Source: Phyllobacterium lublinensis (lineage in GTDB: Bacteria; Pseudomonadota; Alphaproteobacteria; Rhizobiales; Rhizobiaceae). Taken from it: a DNA stretch of 64,000 bases. Where the stretch lies: positions 62,001 to 126,000 of the forward strand of contig NZ_JAIUDQ010000008.1 in NCBI RefSeq assembly GCF_020164435.1, written 5' to 3'. Of the stretch, positions 45,477 through 54,730 are shown in pieces. The position numbers were made by a program, and so were the translations under genes. The notes beneath the pieces were generated by a model, which was given only the letters and a program-made list of their open reading frames with translations, searched no databases and was not told where the DNA came from. Within the stretch, counting starts at the first letter, position 1, and every line of letters begins with the position of its first letter.

Positions 45477-46676
45477 ATGAATATCGCAATGCCTCTGCCA
45501 AAGTTCGAGTTTGATGACAAGATCCTCGATCAGGGTGCAGAGATTTCTCGCCGGCTGAACCAGCTTCGGATGGAAAAGTTTCCTCCGAACGCCAGGAAGA
45601 CCTTGCGGCAATTTTCGATGGCGGAAGTGGCCCATTATCTCGGCGTGACACAGAACAACCTCAAGCGGTTGCATCTGGAGGGCAAAGGCCCCGTCCCGGC
45701 GCAGGCGGCTTCCGGACGCCGCTCCTACACTGCCGAGCAGATGCTGGAACTGCGGCATTACCTCGACCGCAATGGCCGGACAGAGGTCAAGAAATATGTC
45801 CCGCACCGCAAGAAGGGCGACAAGCTGCAGGTCATCGCGGTCGTCAATTTCAAGGGCGGCTCCGGCAAGACGACCACGGCGGCCCACCTCGCCCAGTATC
45901 TTGCCCTCACCGGCCACCGCGTACTGGCGATCGACCTCGATCCGCAGGCGTCGCTCTCGGCCTTGCACGGCTTCCAGCCGGAGCTCGACCGCAATCTTTC
46001 GCTCTACGAATCGATCCGCTACGACGAGGAACGCAAGCCTATCGTCGAGGTCATCGTTCCCACCAATTTCCCCGGCCTCGATATCATTCCGGCAAATCTC
46101 GAGCTGCAGGAATATGAATACGACACGCCACTTGCCATGCAGGACAGGGCGTCGCGCGACGGCCGGCAGTTCTTCACCCGCATCGCCTCTGCGCTGGATG
46201 AGGTCGACGACCGCTACGACGTGGTCGTGGTCGACTGCCCGCCGCAACTTGGGTACCTGACACTGACGGCCATGTCGGCTGCAACGTCGGTGCTGATAAC
46301 GGTTCATCCGCAGATGCTCGACCTGATGTCGATGTCGCAGTTCCTGCTGATGCTCGGCGGTATCCTCAAGACGGTCAAGCAGGCCGGCGCCCGTGTCGAA
46401 CTCGACTGGTTCCGCTATCTCATCACCCGCTACGAACCGATGGACATCCCGCAAGCGCAGATGGTCGGTTTCATGCAATCCATGCTGGCAGAGGAAATAT
46501 TGACCAACCCAATGCTGAAATCGACGGCGATCTCTGACGCCGGTCTGACCAAGCAATCGCTCTACGAGGTCGAGAAGAACAGTTTTACCCGCACGACCTA
46601 TGAACGCGCGATCGAAGCCCTGGATGCGGTGAACTCGGAAATCACTGCTCTGGTGCACCGGGCCTGGGGGCGTTGA
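45477..46676 (+). CDS. repA: Plasmid partitioning protein RepA (ParA family)
   Basis: 399 aa. N-terminal winged helix-turn-helix (FSMAEVAHYLGVTQNNLKRLH) for autorepression, then a ParA-type Walker ATPase: VVNFKGGSGKTTTAAHLAQY (deviant Walker A) and YDVVVVDCPPQLGYLTLTAM. It positions plasmid copies with RepB bound at parS. RepA and RepB together repress their own operon. Full length for repABC RepA. Confidence 0.95.
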   Translation: MNIAMPLPKFEFDDKILDQGAEISRRLNQLRMEKFPPNARKTLRQFSMAEVAHYLGVTQNNLKRLHLEGKGPVPAQAASGRRSYTAEQMLELRHYLDRNGRTEVKKYVPHRKKGDKLQVIAVVNFKGGSGKTTTAAHLAQYLALTGHRVLAIDLDPQASLSALHGFQPELDRNLSLYESIRYDEERKPIVEVIVPTNFPGLDIIPANLELQEYEYDTPLAMQDRASRDGRQFFTRIASALDEVDDRYDVVVVDCPPQLGYLTLTAMSAATSVLITVHPQMLDLMSMSQFLLMLGGILKTVKQAGARVELDWFRYLITRYEPMDIPQAQMVGFMQSMLAEEILTNPMLKSTAISDAGLTKQSLYEVEKNSFTRTTYERAIEALDAVNSEITALVHRAWGR

Positions 46677-46688
46677 GATGACAAAGCG

Positions 46689-46704
46689 GTTTACCACCGT
46701 AAAA
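46689..46704. promoter_or_regulatory. Candidate parS-like site between repA and repB
   Basis: GTTTACCACCGTAAAA matches the repABC parS pattern GTTNNCNGCNGNNAAC at all but two fixed positions, and contains TTTAC and GTAAA arms. It resembles the repeat at 45235-45272, so RepB may bind several sites in this operon. Confidence 0.4.
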
Positions 46705-46758
46705 ACAGCAAGTTTCGCGCGTGAAATCATAGGCTTAGTTAGAGGCTGGAGCATATAG

Positions 46759-47721
46759 ATGGCCCGCAAGGACATTTTCAGCAGCGTGATGAACCCCGTA
46801 CCGCCAAAAGTGGAGCGCAACGACGCGCTGTCCTATGTGGTGAGCGGCGCGTCACGTTCGATTCGCAGTTCATTCGAGGAACTCGCCAAGGGGAGCGTCG
46901 TCGAGCTTGATCCGGATCTGATCGACAGCTCGTTTGTTTCAGACCGCCTCGACCAGGATGACGAGGCGTTCCAGGAACTGCTGGTGGCCATACGGGAGAG
47001 GGGGCAGGATTCGCCGGTCCTCGTGCGTCCGCATCCTTCAGCCGCTGGCCGCTACCAGATCGTCTTCGGTCATCGGCGCGTCAAGGCCGCCAGGCAACTG
47101 GGCCGGCAGGTTCGTGCCGTCGTCAAGCCGCTGGGCGATGAGGACCATGTCGTCGCGCAAGGGCAGGAGAACGCCGCGCGCTCGAACCTCTCCTTTATCG
47201 AGCGGACGCTGTTTGCCAAGCGGCTCGCCGATCTTGGCTATGACCAAGCGATCATCAGATCGGCACTGGCCCTTGACGCAACCACGTTTTCAAAGATGCA
47301 GTCCGTTGCGGCGCATGTCGCCGAGCCGCTGATCCTTGCAATTGGAACCGCCAGGGCAACGGGACGCGACCGCTGGTGGCAGCTGTCGAAGCTCCTGCAG
47401 GTTCCAGGCAACGCGACCAAGGCGGAAGCGTTCGTCGCATCGGCCGAGTTCGCTGCCGATACGGGCGATGCACGGTTCAACGCCCTGTTCGACTTCCTGT
47501 CGCGCGCTAACCGGCCAGCGAAGAAGGCAGGGGCGCCCAAGAAGGTCTGGACATCAAGGGACAAGGCCGTGAACGGCAATATTACCGATACTGGCAAGGC
47601 ATTCACATTGGCGTTGAAAGCCAGGAACGCATCGAGGTTCGGCACCTACATTACCGAGAATCTGGAAGAGCTTTATCAGGCATTCAAGGAATCGGAAATC
47701 GCAAGAAACACAGGAGATTAA
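46759..47721 (+). CDS. repB: Plasmid partitioning protein RepB (ParB family)
   Basis: 320 aa. ParB/Srx domain at about 55-150 with IRERGQDSPVLVRPHP, YQIVFGHRRVKAARQLG and AQGQENAARSNLSFIERTLFAKRL, then a helix-turn-helix (ALDATTFSKMQSVAAHV) and RepB C-terminal domain. Centromere-binding partner of RepA. Starts 83 bases after repA, with a parS-like site between them. Confidence 0.95.
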   Translation: MARKDIFSSVMNPVPPKVERNDALSYVVSGASRSIRSSFEELAKGSVVELDPDLIDSSFVSDRLDQDDEAFQELLVAIRERGQDSPVLVRPHPSAAGRYQIVFGHRRVKAARQLGRQVRAVVKPLGDEDHVVAQGQENAARSNLSFIERTLFAKRLADLGYDQAIIRSALALDATTFSKMQSVAAHVAEPLILAIGTARATGRDRWWQLSKLLQVPGNATKAEAFVASAEFAADTGDARFNALFDFLSRANRPAKKAGAPKKVWTSRDKAVNGNITDTGKAFTLALKARNASRFGTYITENLEELYQAFKESEIARNTGD

Positions 47722-47729
47722 TCCGCAAA

Positions 47730-47786
47730 AGAAAAAAGCCCACCTCAACATCGCTGTCTTGGAAGGCTTCTCTCATATCTCTAGCA
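47730..47786 (-). ncRNA. Antisense ctRNA (incA/RNAE type) between repB and repC
   Basis: On the minus strand TTGACA (47821-47816), 17 bases, then GATTCT (47798-47793) drive an RNA starting near 47786. It ends with a hairpin (AAGCC arm at 47769-47765 pairing with GGGCTT at 47741-47736) followed by six or more U (47737-47732). The length of about 57 nt and the position in the repB-repC gap match the ctRNAs of known repABC plasmids, which block repC expression and set copy number and incompatibility. Confidence 0.72.
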
Positions 47787-47880
47787 GGATCGAGAATCGC
47801 ATTTCCCCGAATCAGTGTCAAGACTTTTTGGCGTCGTTCAGGCGAGCGGATTTCTTTTGCCTATTGAGAGGTGAAAGACA

Positions 47881-49179
47881 ATGCAGACGGGAAATGCATT
47901 CACGACGCCCTTCGGGCGGCGGTCGCTATCGCTTGGCATGCTGGCAACACAGGTGCTGGCGCAGGAGATCGATCCGGAGACATCAATCGACAAATGGAAG
48001 CTGTTTCGCACTGTCTGCGAGGCGAGGGCGCTGATCGGTATTTCCGACAGGGCGCTCGTCGTCCTGAACGCGCTGCTGACATTCTATCCGCAGACCGAGC
48101 TCAGCGAGGCAAACGGCCTTGTCGTCTTTCCGTCCAACGTCCAATTGTCCCTGCGCGCCCATGGCATGGCACCGGCGACCCTGCGGCGGCATCTGAGCGC
48201 GCTCGTGGAAGCGGGTCTGATCTTCCGCAAGGATAGCCCCAACGGCAAACGCTATGCGCGCAGGTCGAGGGAAGGGGAGGGCGGAGAGGCCTTTGGGTTC
48301 TCGTTGTCTCCTCTCATCGTACGCGCGGCCGAATTCGATGCTATTGCAGAACGCATACGCTCGGAGCGTCTGCACCTCAAGTTGATGAAGGAACGCGTGA
48401 CGCTGCTGCGCCGGGATATCGTCAAGCTAATCGAGCTCGGCGTCGAAGAGCTGCCGGATGTCGACTGGAGCGCTCACTACGCGCGGTTTCGTGCGGTCAT
48501 CGACGGCATACCGCGCCAGGCAACGTCCGACGATCTGGAACCGGCGGTCGACGGGCTCGAATGCATCCAGCTCGAAATATCCAATCTGTTGGAAAACAAG
48601 TTGAATTCTCAAAAAACAAGCGCCAATGAGTCTCAATCCGAGCGCCACAAACAGAATTCAAATACCCAATCCACCAATGAACTTGAACCTAGCCTTCGAG
48701 AAAGCCAAGGAGCGAAAGTTGAGCAATATCCGGAGAAGGACAATAGCGGCATAGGTGAGCCCACCAGAACAAACCAAGGCGTTGCTGCCGGCGCGGTACA
48801 GCTTGCAGGCGCCACGCATGCACAAGCCATCAGGCCAGTTCCTCTTGCCCTCGTCAGTCAGGCGTGTCCAGAGATAGCGGCCTATGCCAAGCACGGTATC
48901 GCCAGCTGGTCCGATTTGATGAGCGCCGCGGTCGTTGTTCGCTCCATGCTCGGTGTCAGTCCCTCGGCCTATGAGGAAGCGTGTGATGTTCTCGGGCAGG
49001 AATCGGCAGCGATCGTCGTGGCGTGCATACTTGAGAGGGCACAGCAGATCAATTCGGCCGGAGGCTATCTGCGATCGCTCACCGACAAGGCGGCCAGGGG
49101 TGAATTCTCGGTCTGGCCGATGGTGCTGGCCCAGTTAAGGGCAAACGGCACGCATGTCCAACTGGTAGCCAAGGAATGA
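47881..49179 (+). CDS. repC: Plasmid replication initiator RepC
   Basis: 432 aa, full-length initiator of repABC replicons. N-terminal winged-helix region with VFPSNVQLSLRAHGMAPATLRRHLSALVEAGLIFRKDSPNGKRYARR, central charged linker (about 240-310), C-terminal helical domain. In this family the origin of replication lies inside repC and RepC is limiting for initiation. Its leader is covered by the antisense RNA. A GAGAGGTG Shine-Dalgarno precedes the ATG. Confidence 0.95.
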   Translation: MQTGNAFTTPFGRRSLSLGMLATQVLAQEIDPETSIDKWKLFRTVCEARALIGISDRALVVLNALLTFYPQTELSEANGLVVFPSNVQLSLRAHGMAPATLRRHLSALVEAGLIFRKDSPNGKRYARRSREGEGGEAFGFSLSPLIVRAAEFDAIAERIRSERLHLKLMKERVTLLRRDIVKLIELGVEELPDVDWSAHYARFRAVIDGIPRQATSDDLEPAVDGLECIQLEISNLLENKLNSQKTSANESQSERHKQNSNTQSTNELEPSLRESQGAKVEQYPEKDNSGIGEPTRTNQGVAAGAVQLAGATHAQAIRPVPLALVSQACPEIAAYAKHGIASWSDLMSAAVVVRSMLGVSPSAYEEACDVLGQESAAIVVACILERAQQINSAGGYLRSLTDKAARGEFSVWPMVLAQLRANGTHVQLVAKE

Positions 49180-49495
49180 CGGCCGCGGGCGTAAAAACAT
49201 ACTGGGCAAATTCGCACCCGGATTATGGTTAATAAAGAGTAACAGAAGGCAATAAGGAGATAGCTTCGGAAAGCGGGTTGTGGCGGTTGAAAAACAAAGA
49301 GTTAAGCTATTGCGCCCAGCCCTGCGGCAGGAACGTACGCGCCGTCTGCGAAAATGATCACGACGAAAGTCTGTCGTGCTTTCTGCACTGCGATCTGTCA
49401 CATAGTCACAGGAACGGGACGCAGCTCGGGTGTCGAAAATCCTCTGCTCGTTGCAGTCGGCGCTTCAGGCTCAGGACAATTGAAGGTATCTCGCC
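49180..49495. other. Intergenic region downstream of repC
   Basis: 316 bases with no gene I would defend. It is AT-richer near 49200-49290 and contains a partial hairpin around 49395-49420. No parS match, terminator with T-run, or tRNA was seen. Confidence 0.4.
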
Positions 49496-50419
49496 ATGAA
49501 GACAGAGCAGGGAATGTTGCGCATTTCCATTGCTGTTACTGTTCTGGTTGCGGCCTTGGGAATCCTGTTCGGAATTCTTTCCGGTTCCTCCGCCATCATT
49601 TTTGACGGCGTTTATGCGATGACCGATGCTGCCATGACGATTGTCGCGCTGCTCGTATCCGGACTGATCGCATCTTCGGTTACGTTGGGTGCCAAGGGTC
49701 GTCTTGCCAAGCACTTCACGATGGGCTTCTGGCACCTGGAGCCGATGGTACTCGGTCTCAACGGTGCCCTGCTGACGGGTGCGGCAATCTACGCCCTGAT
49801 AGATGCGGTCGTTAGCATCATGCATGGTGGTCGGCCGCTCGAGTTCGGCCAGGCCATTATCTATGCCGTGATCACAACCGCCGTGACAGTAGCTATGGCG
49901 ATCATAACTGGTCGCGCAAATCGTACGATCCAGTCGGATTTTGTAGAGCTTGATGCCAAGGCGTGGGTGATGTCCGCGGGTTTGAATTTCTCGCTATTGA
50001 TTGCCTTCGGCGTCGGGTATTTTATTCAAGGCTCCGGCCATGATTGGTTGTCGCCCTATATCGACCCTATTGCTCTCGCCATCGTCTGCCTTATCATTAT
50101 CCCTATTCCGGCCGGAACCATGAGGCAGGCACTGGCCGATATCCTGCTGGTCACGCCTCCGGACCTCAAGCACCACGTGGACGAAGTCGCCAAGGAGGTT
50201 TCAAAGCGGCATGGATTCCTGTCGTACCGGGCATATGTTGCCCGCGTCGGGCGTGGCCGGCAGATCGAGCTCTATTTTATTGTGTCGGAGGACACGCCCG
50301 CGAAGAAATTGCAGCAGTGGGACCAGATACGCGATGAGGTCGGAGCTGCCATCGGTGACGAGGGACCTGACCGATGGCTCACCATCGCTTTCACCACGGA
50401 TCCCGGCTGGGCAGACTAA
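49496..50419 (+). CDS. Cation diffusion facilitator family transporter
   Basis: 307 aa, six predicted membrane helices and a C-terminal cytoplasmic domain. Helix 2 has FDGVYAMTDAAMT and helix 5 has ELDAKAWVMSAGLNFSL. These give Asp in the usual metal-binding positions, but not the full HxxxD pattern of zinc exporters, so the metal is uncertain (the DxxxD form is more manganese- or iron-like). The tail (DLKHHVDEVAKEVSKRHGFLSYRAYVA) resembles the CDF ferredoxin-like domain. Confidence 0.82.
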   Translation: MKTEQGMLRISIAVTVLVAALGILFGILSGSSAIIFDGVYAMTDAAMTIVALLVSGLIASSVTLGAKGRLAKHFTMGFWHLEPMVLGLNGALLTGAAIYALIDAVVSIMHGGRPLEFGQAIIYAVITTAVTVAMAIITGRANRTIQSDFVELDAKAWVMSAGLNFSLLIAFGVGYFIQGSGHDWLSPYIDPIALAIVCLIIIPIPAGTMRQALADILLVTPPDLKHHVDEVAKEVSKRHGFLSYRAYVARVGRGRQIELYFIVSEDTPAKKLQQWDQIRDEVGAAIGDEGPDRWLTIAFTTDPGWAD

Positions 50420-50501
50420 CCTCGTGGTGGCAATTTGCATAAAGGAGGCTGTAGCCGCTGAGCCCGATATGCTAGACCGGCGCAAATCAGCGGAGGTTTT
50501 C

Positions 50502-50957
50502 ATGCTCAAGAATATTGACCCGGCTCTGAATGCGGATGTGCTGCATGCGCTACGCTCCATGGGCCACGGCGACACACTGGTCGTTTCGGATACCAATTTT
50601 CCGTCGGACGCCATTGCGCGGCAGACTGGGCTCGGCAAGCTGCTGCGGATAGACAATGTTTCGGCCGCGCGGGCGATCAAGGCCATCCTGTCAGTGATGC
50701 CGCTCGATACGCCGTTGCAGCCGGCTGCAGGACGCATGGAGGTCATGGGCGCACCGGACGAAATTCCAGCGGTGCAGCGGGAGGCCCAGGCGGAAGTTGA
50801 TGCGGCCGAAGGCAAATCCGCGCCTATGTACAGTATTGAGCGTTTTGCATTCTATGAGGAAGCCAAGAAGGCCTATTGCGTGATCGTGACGGGTGAGACG
50901 CGTTTCTATGGATGCTTCCTGTTCACCAAAGGCGTGGTACCGCCGGAAACGGTCTGA
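50502..50957 (+). CDS. RbsD/FucU family sugar mutarotase
   Basis: 151 aa from ATG 50502, with GGAGG five bases upstream; the open frame reaches back to 50211 as a shadow of the CDF gene. Family features: LHALRSMGHGDTLVVSDTNFPS, with the catalytic His in MGHGD, and IERFAFYEEAKKAYCVIVTGETRFYGCFLFTKG at the C-terminus. Such enzymes interconvert sugar anomers (fucose in FucU). No sugar operon is adjacent, so it appears orphaned here. Confidence 0.88.
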   Translation: MLKNIDPALNADVLHALRSMGHGDTLVVSDTNFPSDAIARQTGLGKLLRIDNVSAARAIKAILSVMPLDTPLQPAAGRMEVMGAPDEIPAVQREAQAEVDAAEGKSAPMYSIERFAFYEEAKKAYCVIVTGETRFYGCFLFTKGVVPPETV

Positions 50958-50985
50958 ACGCGCGACACCCTCTGACCACCACTCC

Positions 50986-52188
50986 TCAGTCGCCTTTTCT
51001 CTGATAGCCGGCACTCAGCTCCTTTATATTGCTGTTCGTGTCGGTCAGTGTGATCGGAGTTTCATCGGCGACGGAGATGTCATCACGTTCGTCGGCGCCG
51101 ATTTCGCGGAGCCATTCGCGCCAGATTGCCACCAGCAGCGCCATCAGGACTGGTCCGATGAACAGTCCGAGGAAGCCCATCGTCTTCACGCCGCCAATCA
51201 AGCCGAAGAAGGTCGGGAGGAATGCGAGTTTTACGGGGCCACCCACCAGCTTTGGCCTCAGTGTCTTGTCGACGATGAACAGCTCCGTCGAACCCCAGAT
51301 GAACAGCAATAGGCCGGCAAGAGGAGAGCCGCTCCCGACGAGATAGAGGGAGACGAGGGTAAAGCACAATGGAGCGCCGCCTGGCACCAGGGCCATGATT
51401 GCCGTGATGACTCCGAGCGTTGCCGGAGACGGCACTCCAGCCAACCAGTAGGCACCGCCAAGCACCACACCTTCGCCGATCGCGATGATTGTCATTCCTG
51501 TTACCGTCGAACTGATCGTTGCCGGGACAACACGCGATATCCGCTCCCAACGCGTTGGCAACAGCCGCTCGCCCAGTCGGTCGATCTGCTCTGCAAATGC
51601 TTCGCCATCCTTGAAGATGAAGAAGAGGGCGATGAGCATGAATATGGTCGTCAGGAGCAGAGTGAAGGCACCGCCGCCGGCGATGACGACTGCCCGGTAG
51701 ATGCTTCCGAAGTTTGCACCGGTACCGATCTGCAGGAGATGACCCAGTGCTCCTGGAGGCCCGACATGTTGAAGCCACATTTCACTCAGCCACTCACCAA
51801 TGAGCGGCAGCCCGACGATCCATTGTGGGGGAGGGGCGCCATATTTGTTGACCTCGATGGCCCATTTGACCCACTCGCTGATTTCATTGGCGGCATAGGC
51901 GCCGGCCAGCGCGACCGGGACGATGATGAATGCGAGCAGAAGCAGGAGCGCAGCGATAGCGGCAACGGTCTTGTTGCCACCCAGGAAAGCGCGCAGGCGC
52001 CTGAAGACTGGCCAGCTGGCGAAGGCGATGACGAGTGCGGCGAGAACGGGGACCAGAAAGCCGTGGAAGAAGTAGATGCCGGCGACAATAATGGCGACGA
52101 TCAGCCAGCGCGCGGCTGAAGCAGGCGAAATCAGTGTTCCCGACGTGCGGCCCATTGGGCGCAACGGCTCGACATTCTTGCTGGTCAT
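50986..52188 (-). CDS. AI-2E family (PerM/YdiK-like) membrane transporter
   Basis: 400 aa from ATG 52188, with GGAGGA directly before it; a longer frame starts at 52215. About eight membrane helices. Family hallmarks are the paired N-terminal helices (WLIVAIIVAGIYFFHGFLVPVLAALVIAF), GVPSPATLGVITAIMALVPGG and LGLFIGPVLMALLVAIWREW. Functions in this family range from quorum-signal export to Na+/H+ antiport; none can be read here. Convergent with the mutarotase gene. Confidence 0.85.
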   Translation of the reverse strand: MTSKNVEPLRPMGRTSGTLISPASAARWLIVAIIVAGIYFFHGFLVPVLAALVIAFASWPVFRRLRAFLGGNKTVAAIAALLLLLAFIIVPVALAGAYAANEISEWVKWAIEVNKYGAPPPQWIVGLPLIGEWLSEMWLQHVGPPGALGHLLQIGTGANFGSIYRAVVIAGGGAFTLLLTTIFMLIALFFIFKDGEAFAEQIDRLGERLLPTRWERISRVVPATISSTVTGMTIIAIGEGVVLGGAYWLAGVPSPATLGVITAIMALVPGGAPLCFTLVSLYLVGSGSPLAGLLLFIWGSTELFIVDKTLRPKLVGGPVKLAFLPTFFGLIGGVKTMGFLGLFIGPVLMALLVAIWREWLREIGADERDDISVADETPITLTDTNSNIKELSAGYQRKGD

Positions 52189-52308
52189 TCTTCCTCCAGG
52201 CATTTCTGATGGCAACTCTATCAGATAGCCGCGCGAGTACTACCGGTTCTGTAAATCCCTACAAGCGATTTCATGAGAAACCGCTTCATTCACCTTTAGA
52301 ACATCCTG

Positions 52309-52337
52309 TTGACAGATATCCTACAAGTGGTTATCTA
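52309..52337 (+). promoter_or_regulatory. Predicted promoter of the FadR-type regulator and ABC operon
   Basis: TTGACA (52309-52314), 17 bases, then TATCTA (52332-52337). It overlaps an upstream TTG start candidate, which therefore should not be used. Confidence 0.5.
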
Positions 52338-52362
52338 TTCGGCCTTGAAGAAAATCGGGACA

Positions 52363-53097
52363 ATGATGAGCCTCAAATCGCTAAAGCCCTTGCATCGCGC
52401 GCCCTTGCTCCACGTCTCCGTGCAGGAAAGCCTGCGCGTCTACATCAACGAGAACAGGCTTGAAGCAGGAGCACCCATGCCGCCGGAAGGCGAGCTTGCC
52501 AATCAGCTCGGCGTCAGCAGGAACTCGCTGCGGGAAGGGATCAAGGCGTTGGAGTCTCTCGGTGTCCTGGAGTCTCGGCGAGGGGTCGGCGTGTTCGTCA
52601 AGGCCTTCTCCTTTGAGCCGCTGCTCGACAACCTTGCATACGGCCTGGGTGACGCCCTCCGCCAGGTTGAGGAAGTGCTCGAGATTCGCCGCACCCTGGA
52701 GGTCGGGCTCATCGGCAAGACACTGCAGTTGATTACGGATGAGGATATACGCGAACTGCGCCAGGTTGTTGCGCAGATGCGTGTTCACGCGGAACGCAAC
52801 GAAGCCTTCGTCGAGGAGGACAGGCTGTTTCATCGGCTGCTGTTCCGCTGCCAGGGCAATGAGACGCTCGTGCGGCTCATCGAGGTGTTCTGGCTCGCCT
52901 TCTACAAGGCTTCCGACTTCGTCAACCTCGAAAACACCGATCCGATGGCGACCTGGCGCCACCACGAGGCAATCGTCGATGCGGTCGAAGCCAGGGATCT
53001 CGAAGACGCACGCAACCGTCTCGACAGTCACTACGAGGGAATCGCTCGGGTGATCGCACACAACAAGATCGATTCATCCAATGGGAGGACACCATGA
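52363..53097 (+). CDS. GntR-family (FadR subfamily) transcriptional regulator
   Basis: 244 aa from ATG 52363 (a second ATG follows directly). N-terminal winged helix (MPPEGELANQLGVSRNSLREGIKALESLGVLESRRGVGVFV, about 40-80), then the all-helical FCD ligand domain with metal-type His residues (EDRLFHRLLFRCQGN and TWRHHEAIVDAVEARDLEDA). It overlaps the next gene by four bases, so it heads the transporter operon it probably controls. Confidence 0.9.
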   Translation: MMSLKSLKPLHRAPLLHVSVQESLRVYINENRLEAGAPMPPEGELANQLGVSRNSLREGIKALESLGVLESRRGVGVFVKAFSFEPLLDNLAYGLGDALRQVEEVLEIRRTLEVGLIGKTLQLITDEDIRELRQVVAQMRVHAERNEAFVEEDRLFHRLLFRCQGNETLVRLIEVFWLAFYKASDFVNLENTDPMATWRHHEAIVDAVEARDLEDARNRLDSHYEGIARVIAHNKIDSSNGRTP

Positions 53098-54674
53098 AAC
53101 TGAGAATGATGGCATCGGCGCTGGCGATATCCGTAGCGCTGGCGGCAACTGGCGGCCTTTGTACAGCGCCGGCGCGAGCAGCGACACTGTCCGGCGGGTT
53201 TGATGTGGGCCCTGGCGGTTTCCAGGGCAATTTCAACCCGCTTGCCGCGACATCGGGATTCACCTGGCTCAGCATCTACTTTGAGCCGCTGGTCACGTAT
53301 GACGAGAAACTGCAGAAGGTTGTTGGCGTGCTGGCCGACTCCTATGAGGTCAGCCCGGACCAGCTTAGCTATACGTTCAAGCTCACGGATGCCAAGTGGC
53401 ACGATGGCAAGCCGTTCACAGCCAAGGATGCGAAGTTCACACTCGGCCTTGCCATGGACGCAAAATCTGGGTCGGTGCTGGCTGCTCGGCTGAAAGCCAT
53501 CGCTTCCGTGGAGGCGCCGGACGATCGCACATTGGTGGTGAAGCTAAGCGCTCCAAGTGCAAGCACGCTCGATACGCTGACAAAGGTGATGATGCTGCCG
53601 GAGCATGCCCTGGCCTCCATTCCTGTCGACCAGCTCGCCAAGAACAGCTGGTGGTCAACCACGCCCATCGGCACCGGCCCATTCAAGTTCACAAAATACG
53701 TGACCGACCAATATGTTGAACTTGCCGCCAACACCGAATACCGCGGTGGCAAGCCTGCGCTGGAGCGGTTGATCAACCGGTATTTCGCCAACCCCGCGGC
53801 TGCCATTGCAGCATTGCGTGCCGGTGAAATCCAGTTCACCTATGTGGACTCCAACGATGTCTCGACGTTCAAGGGCGACGAAGCGTTCAAGGTTATCGAG
53901 GGCGATTCCTTCGTCGTGAACTATCTCGGCTTCAATCATGAATCGCCGATCTGGAAGGATGTCCGTGTCCGCAAGGCGTTGATGCATGCGATCAACCGCG
54001 ATGCGATCATTACCAGTCTCTATGGCGGCGCCGCCAAGCCGGCAAACTGTGCCTATGTCGCCGACCAGCTGCTGCCGCCCGGCATCGACACATATGCCTA
54101 TGATCCGGAGAAGGCGAAACAGCTCCTGGCGGAGGCAGGCTGGGCGCAAATCAATGGCGACAAGCCGATCACGCTTCTGACCTACTACACGACGCCGCTT
54201 GCGACCAATGTCCTTGCCGCTGTCCAGGCCATGCTGGCGCAGGTCGGGATCAATATCGTTCCGCGCGCTGTCGACACACCCACCTATAACAGCATCGTGC
54301 TCAATCCGAAGCCAGATATCGCTCAGTTCCAGCTGGTCTATGCTGGCTTGCAGAACGGACCGGATGCGGGCAGCATCAATGTCGGTCTCAATGAAAAGCA
54401 GATCCCGCCCGCAGGCCCGAACGTTGTCCGTGCGCGCATGCCGGAGTTGAATACTGCCCTCGATACCGCGCTTGCCGAACCGGACGCATCCAAGCGCGAT
54501 GCCCGCTTCCAAGAAGTATGCAAGGTCATGAATGCGAGCCTGCCATGGGCAACCATGTGGGTGGCAAACCGCTACGGCGTGGTGTCATCAAAGCTCAAGG
54601 ATTTTGTCTGGACACCGGCACCGGGCGGCGGACCCTACGCAGCCCATCCCGAGAAATGGTCAATCGGCGAATAA
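53094..54674 (+). CDS. Dipeptide/oligopeptide-type ABC transporter, substrate-binding protein
   Basis: 526 aa, family 5 binding protein with a Sec signal peptide (RMMASALAISVALAATGGLC). SBP_bac_5 features: YDEKLQKVVGVLADSYEVSPDQLSYTFKL, DGKPFTAKDAKFTL and VRKALMHAINRDAIITSLYGG. GGGAGGA precedes the ATG. Members bind peptides, but also sugars, opines and nickel; the adjacent aldolase-type genes suggest a non-peptide ligand. Confidence 0.9.
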   Translation: MKLRMMASALAISVALAATGGLCTAPARAATLSGGFDVGPGGFQGNFNPLAATSGFTWLSIYFEPLVTYDEKLQKVVGVLADSYEVSPDQLSYTFKLTDAKWHDGKPFTAKDAKFTLGLAMDAKSGSVLAARLKAIASVEAPDDRTLVVKLSAPSASTLDTLTKVMMLPEHALASIPVDQLAKNSWWSTTPIGTGPFKFTKYVTDQYVELAANTEYRGGKPALERLINRYFANPAAAIAALRAGEIQFTYVDSNDVSTFKGDEAFKVIEGDSFVVNYLGFNHESPIWKDVRVRKALMHAINRDAIITSLYGGAAKPANCAYVADQLLPPGIDTYAYDPEKAKQLLAEAGWAQINGDKPITLLTYYTTPLATNVLAAVQAMLAQVGINIVPRAVDTPTYNSIVLNPKPDIAQFQLVYAGLQNGPDAGSINVGLNEKQIPPAGPNVVRARMPELNTALDTALAEPDASKRDARFQEVCKVMNASLPWATMWVANRYGVVSSKLKDFVWTPAPGGGPYAAHPEKWSIGE

Positions 54675-54730
54675 TTCTTGCCTGGAACGATCCGGGGTGA
54701 CGGCAGTCACCCCGACAAGATGGATTCAAG

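Noticed and set aside
49354..49605. 83-aa open frame downstream of repC
   Set aside because: Runs out of frame into the CDF transporter gene, has no ribosome binding site and no family pattern.
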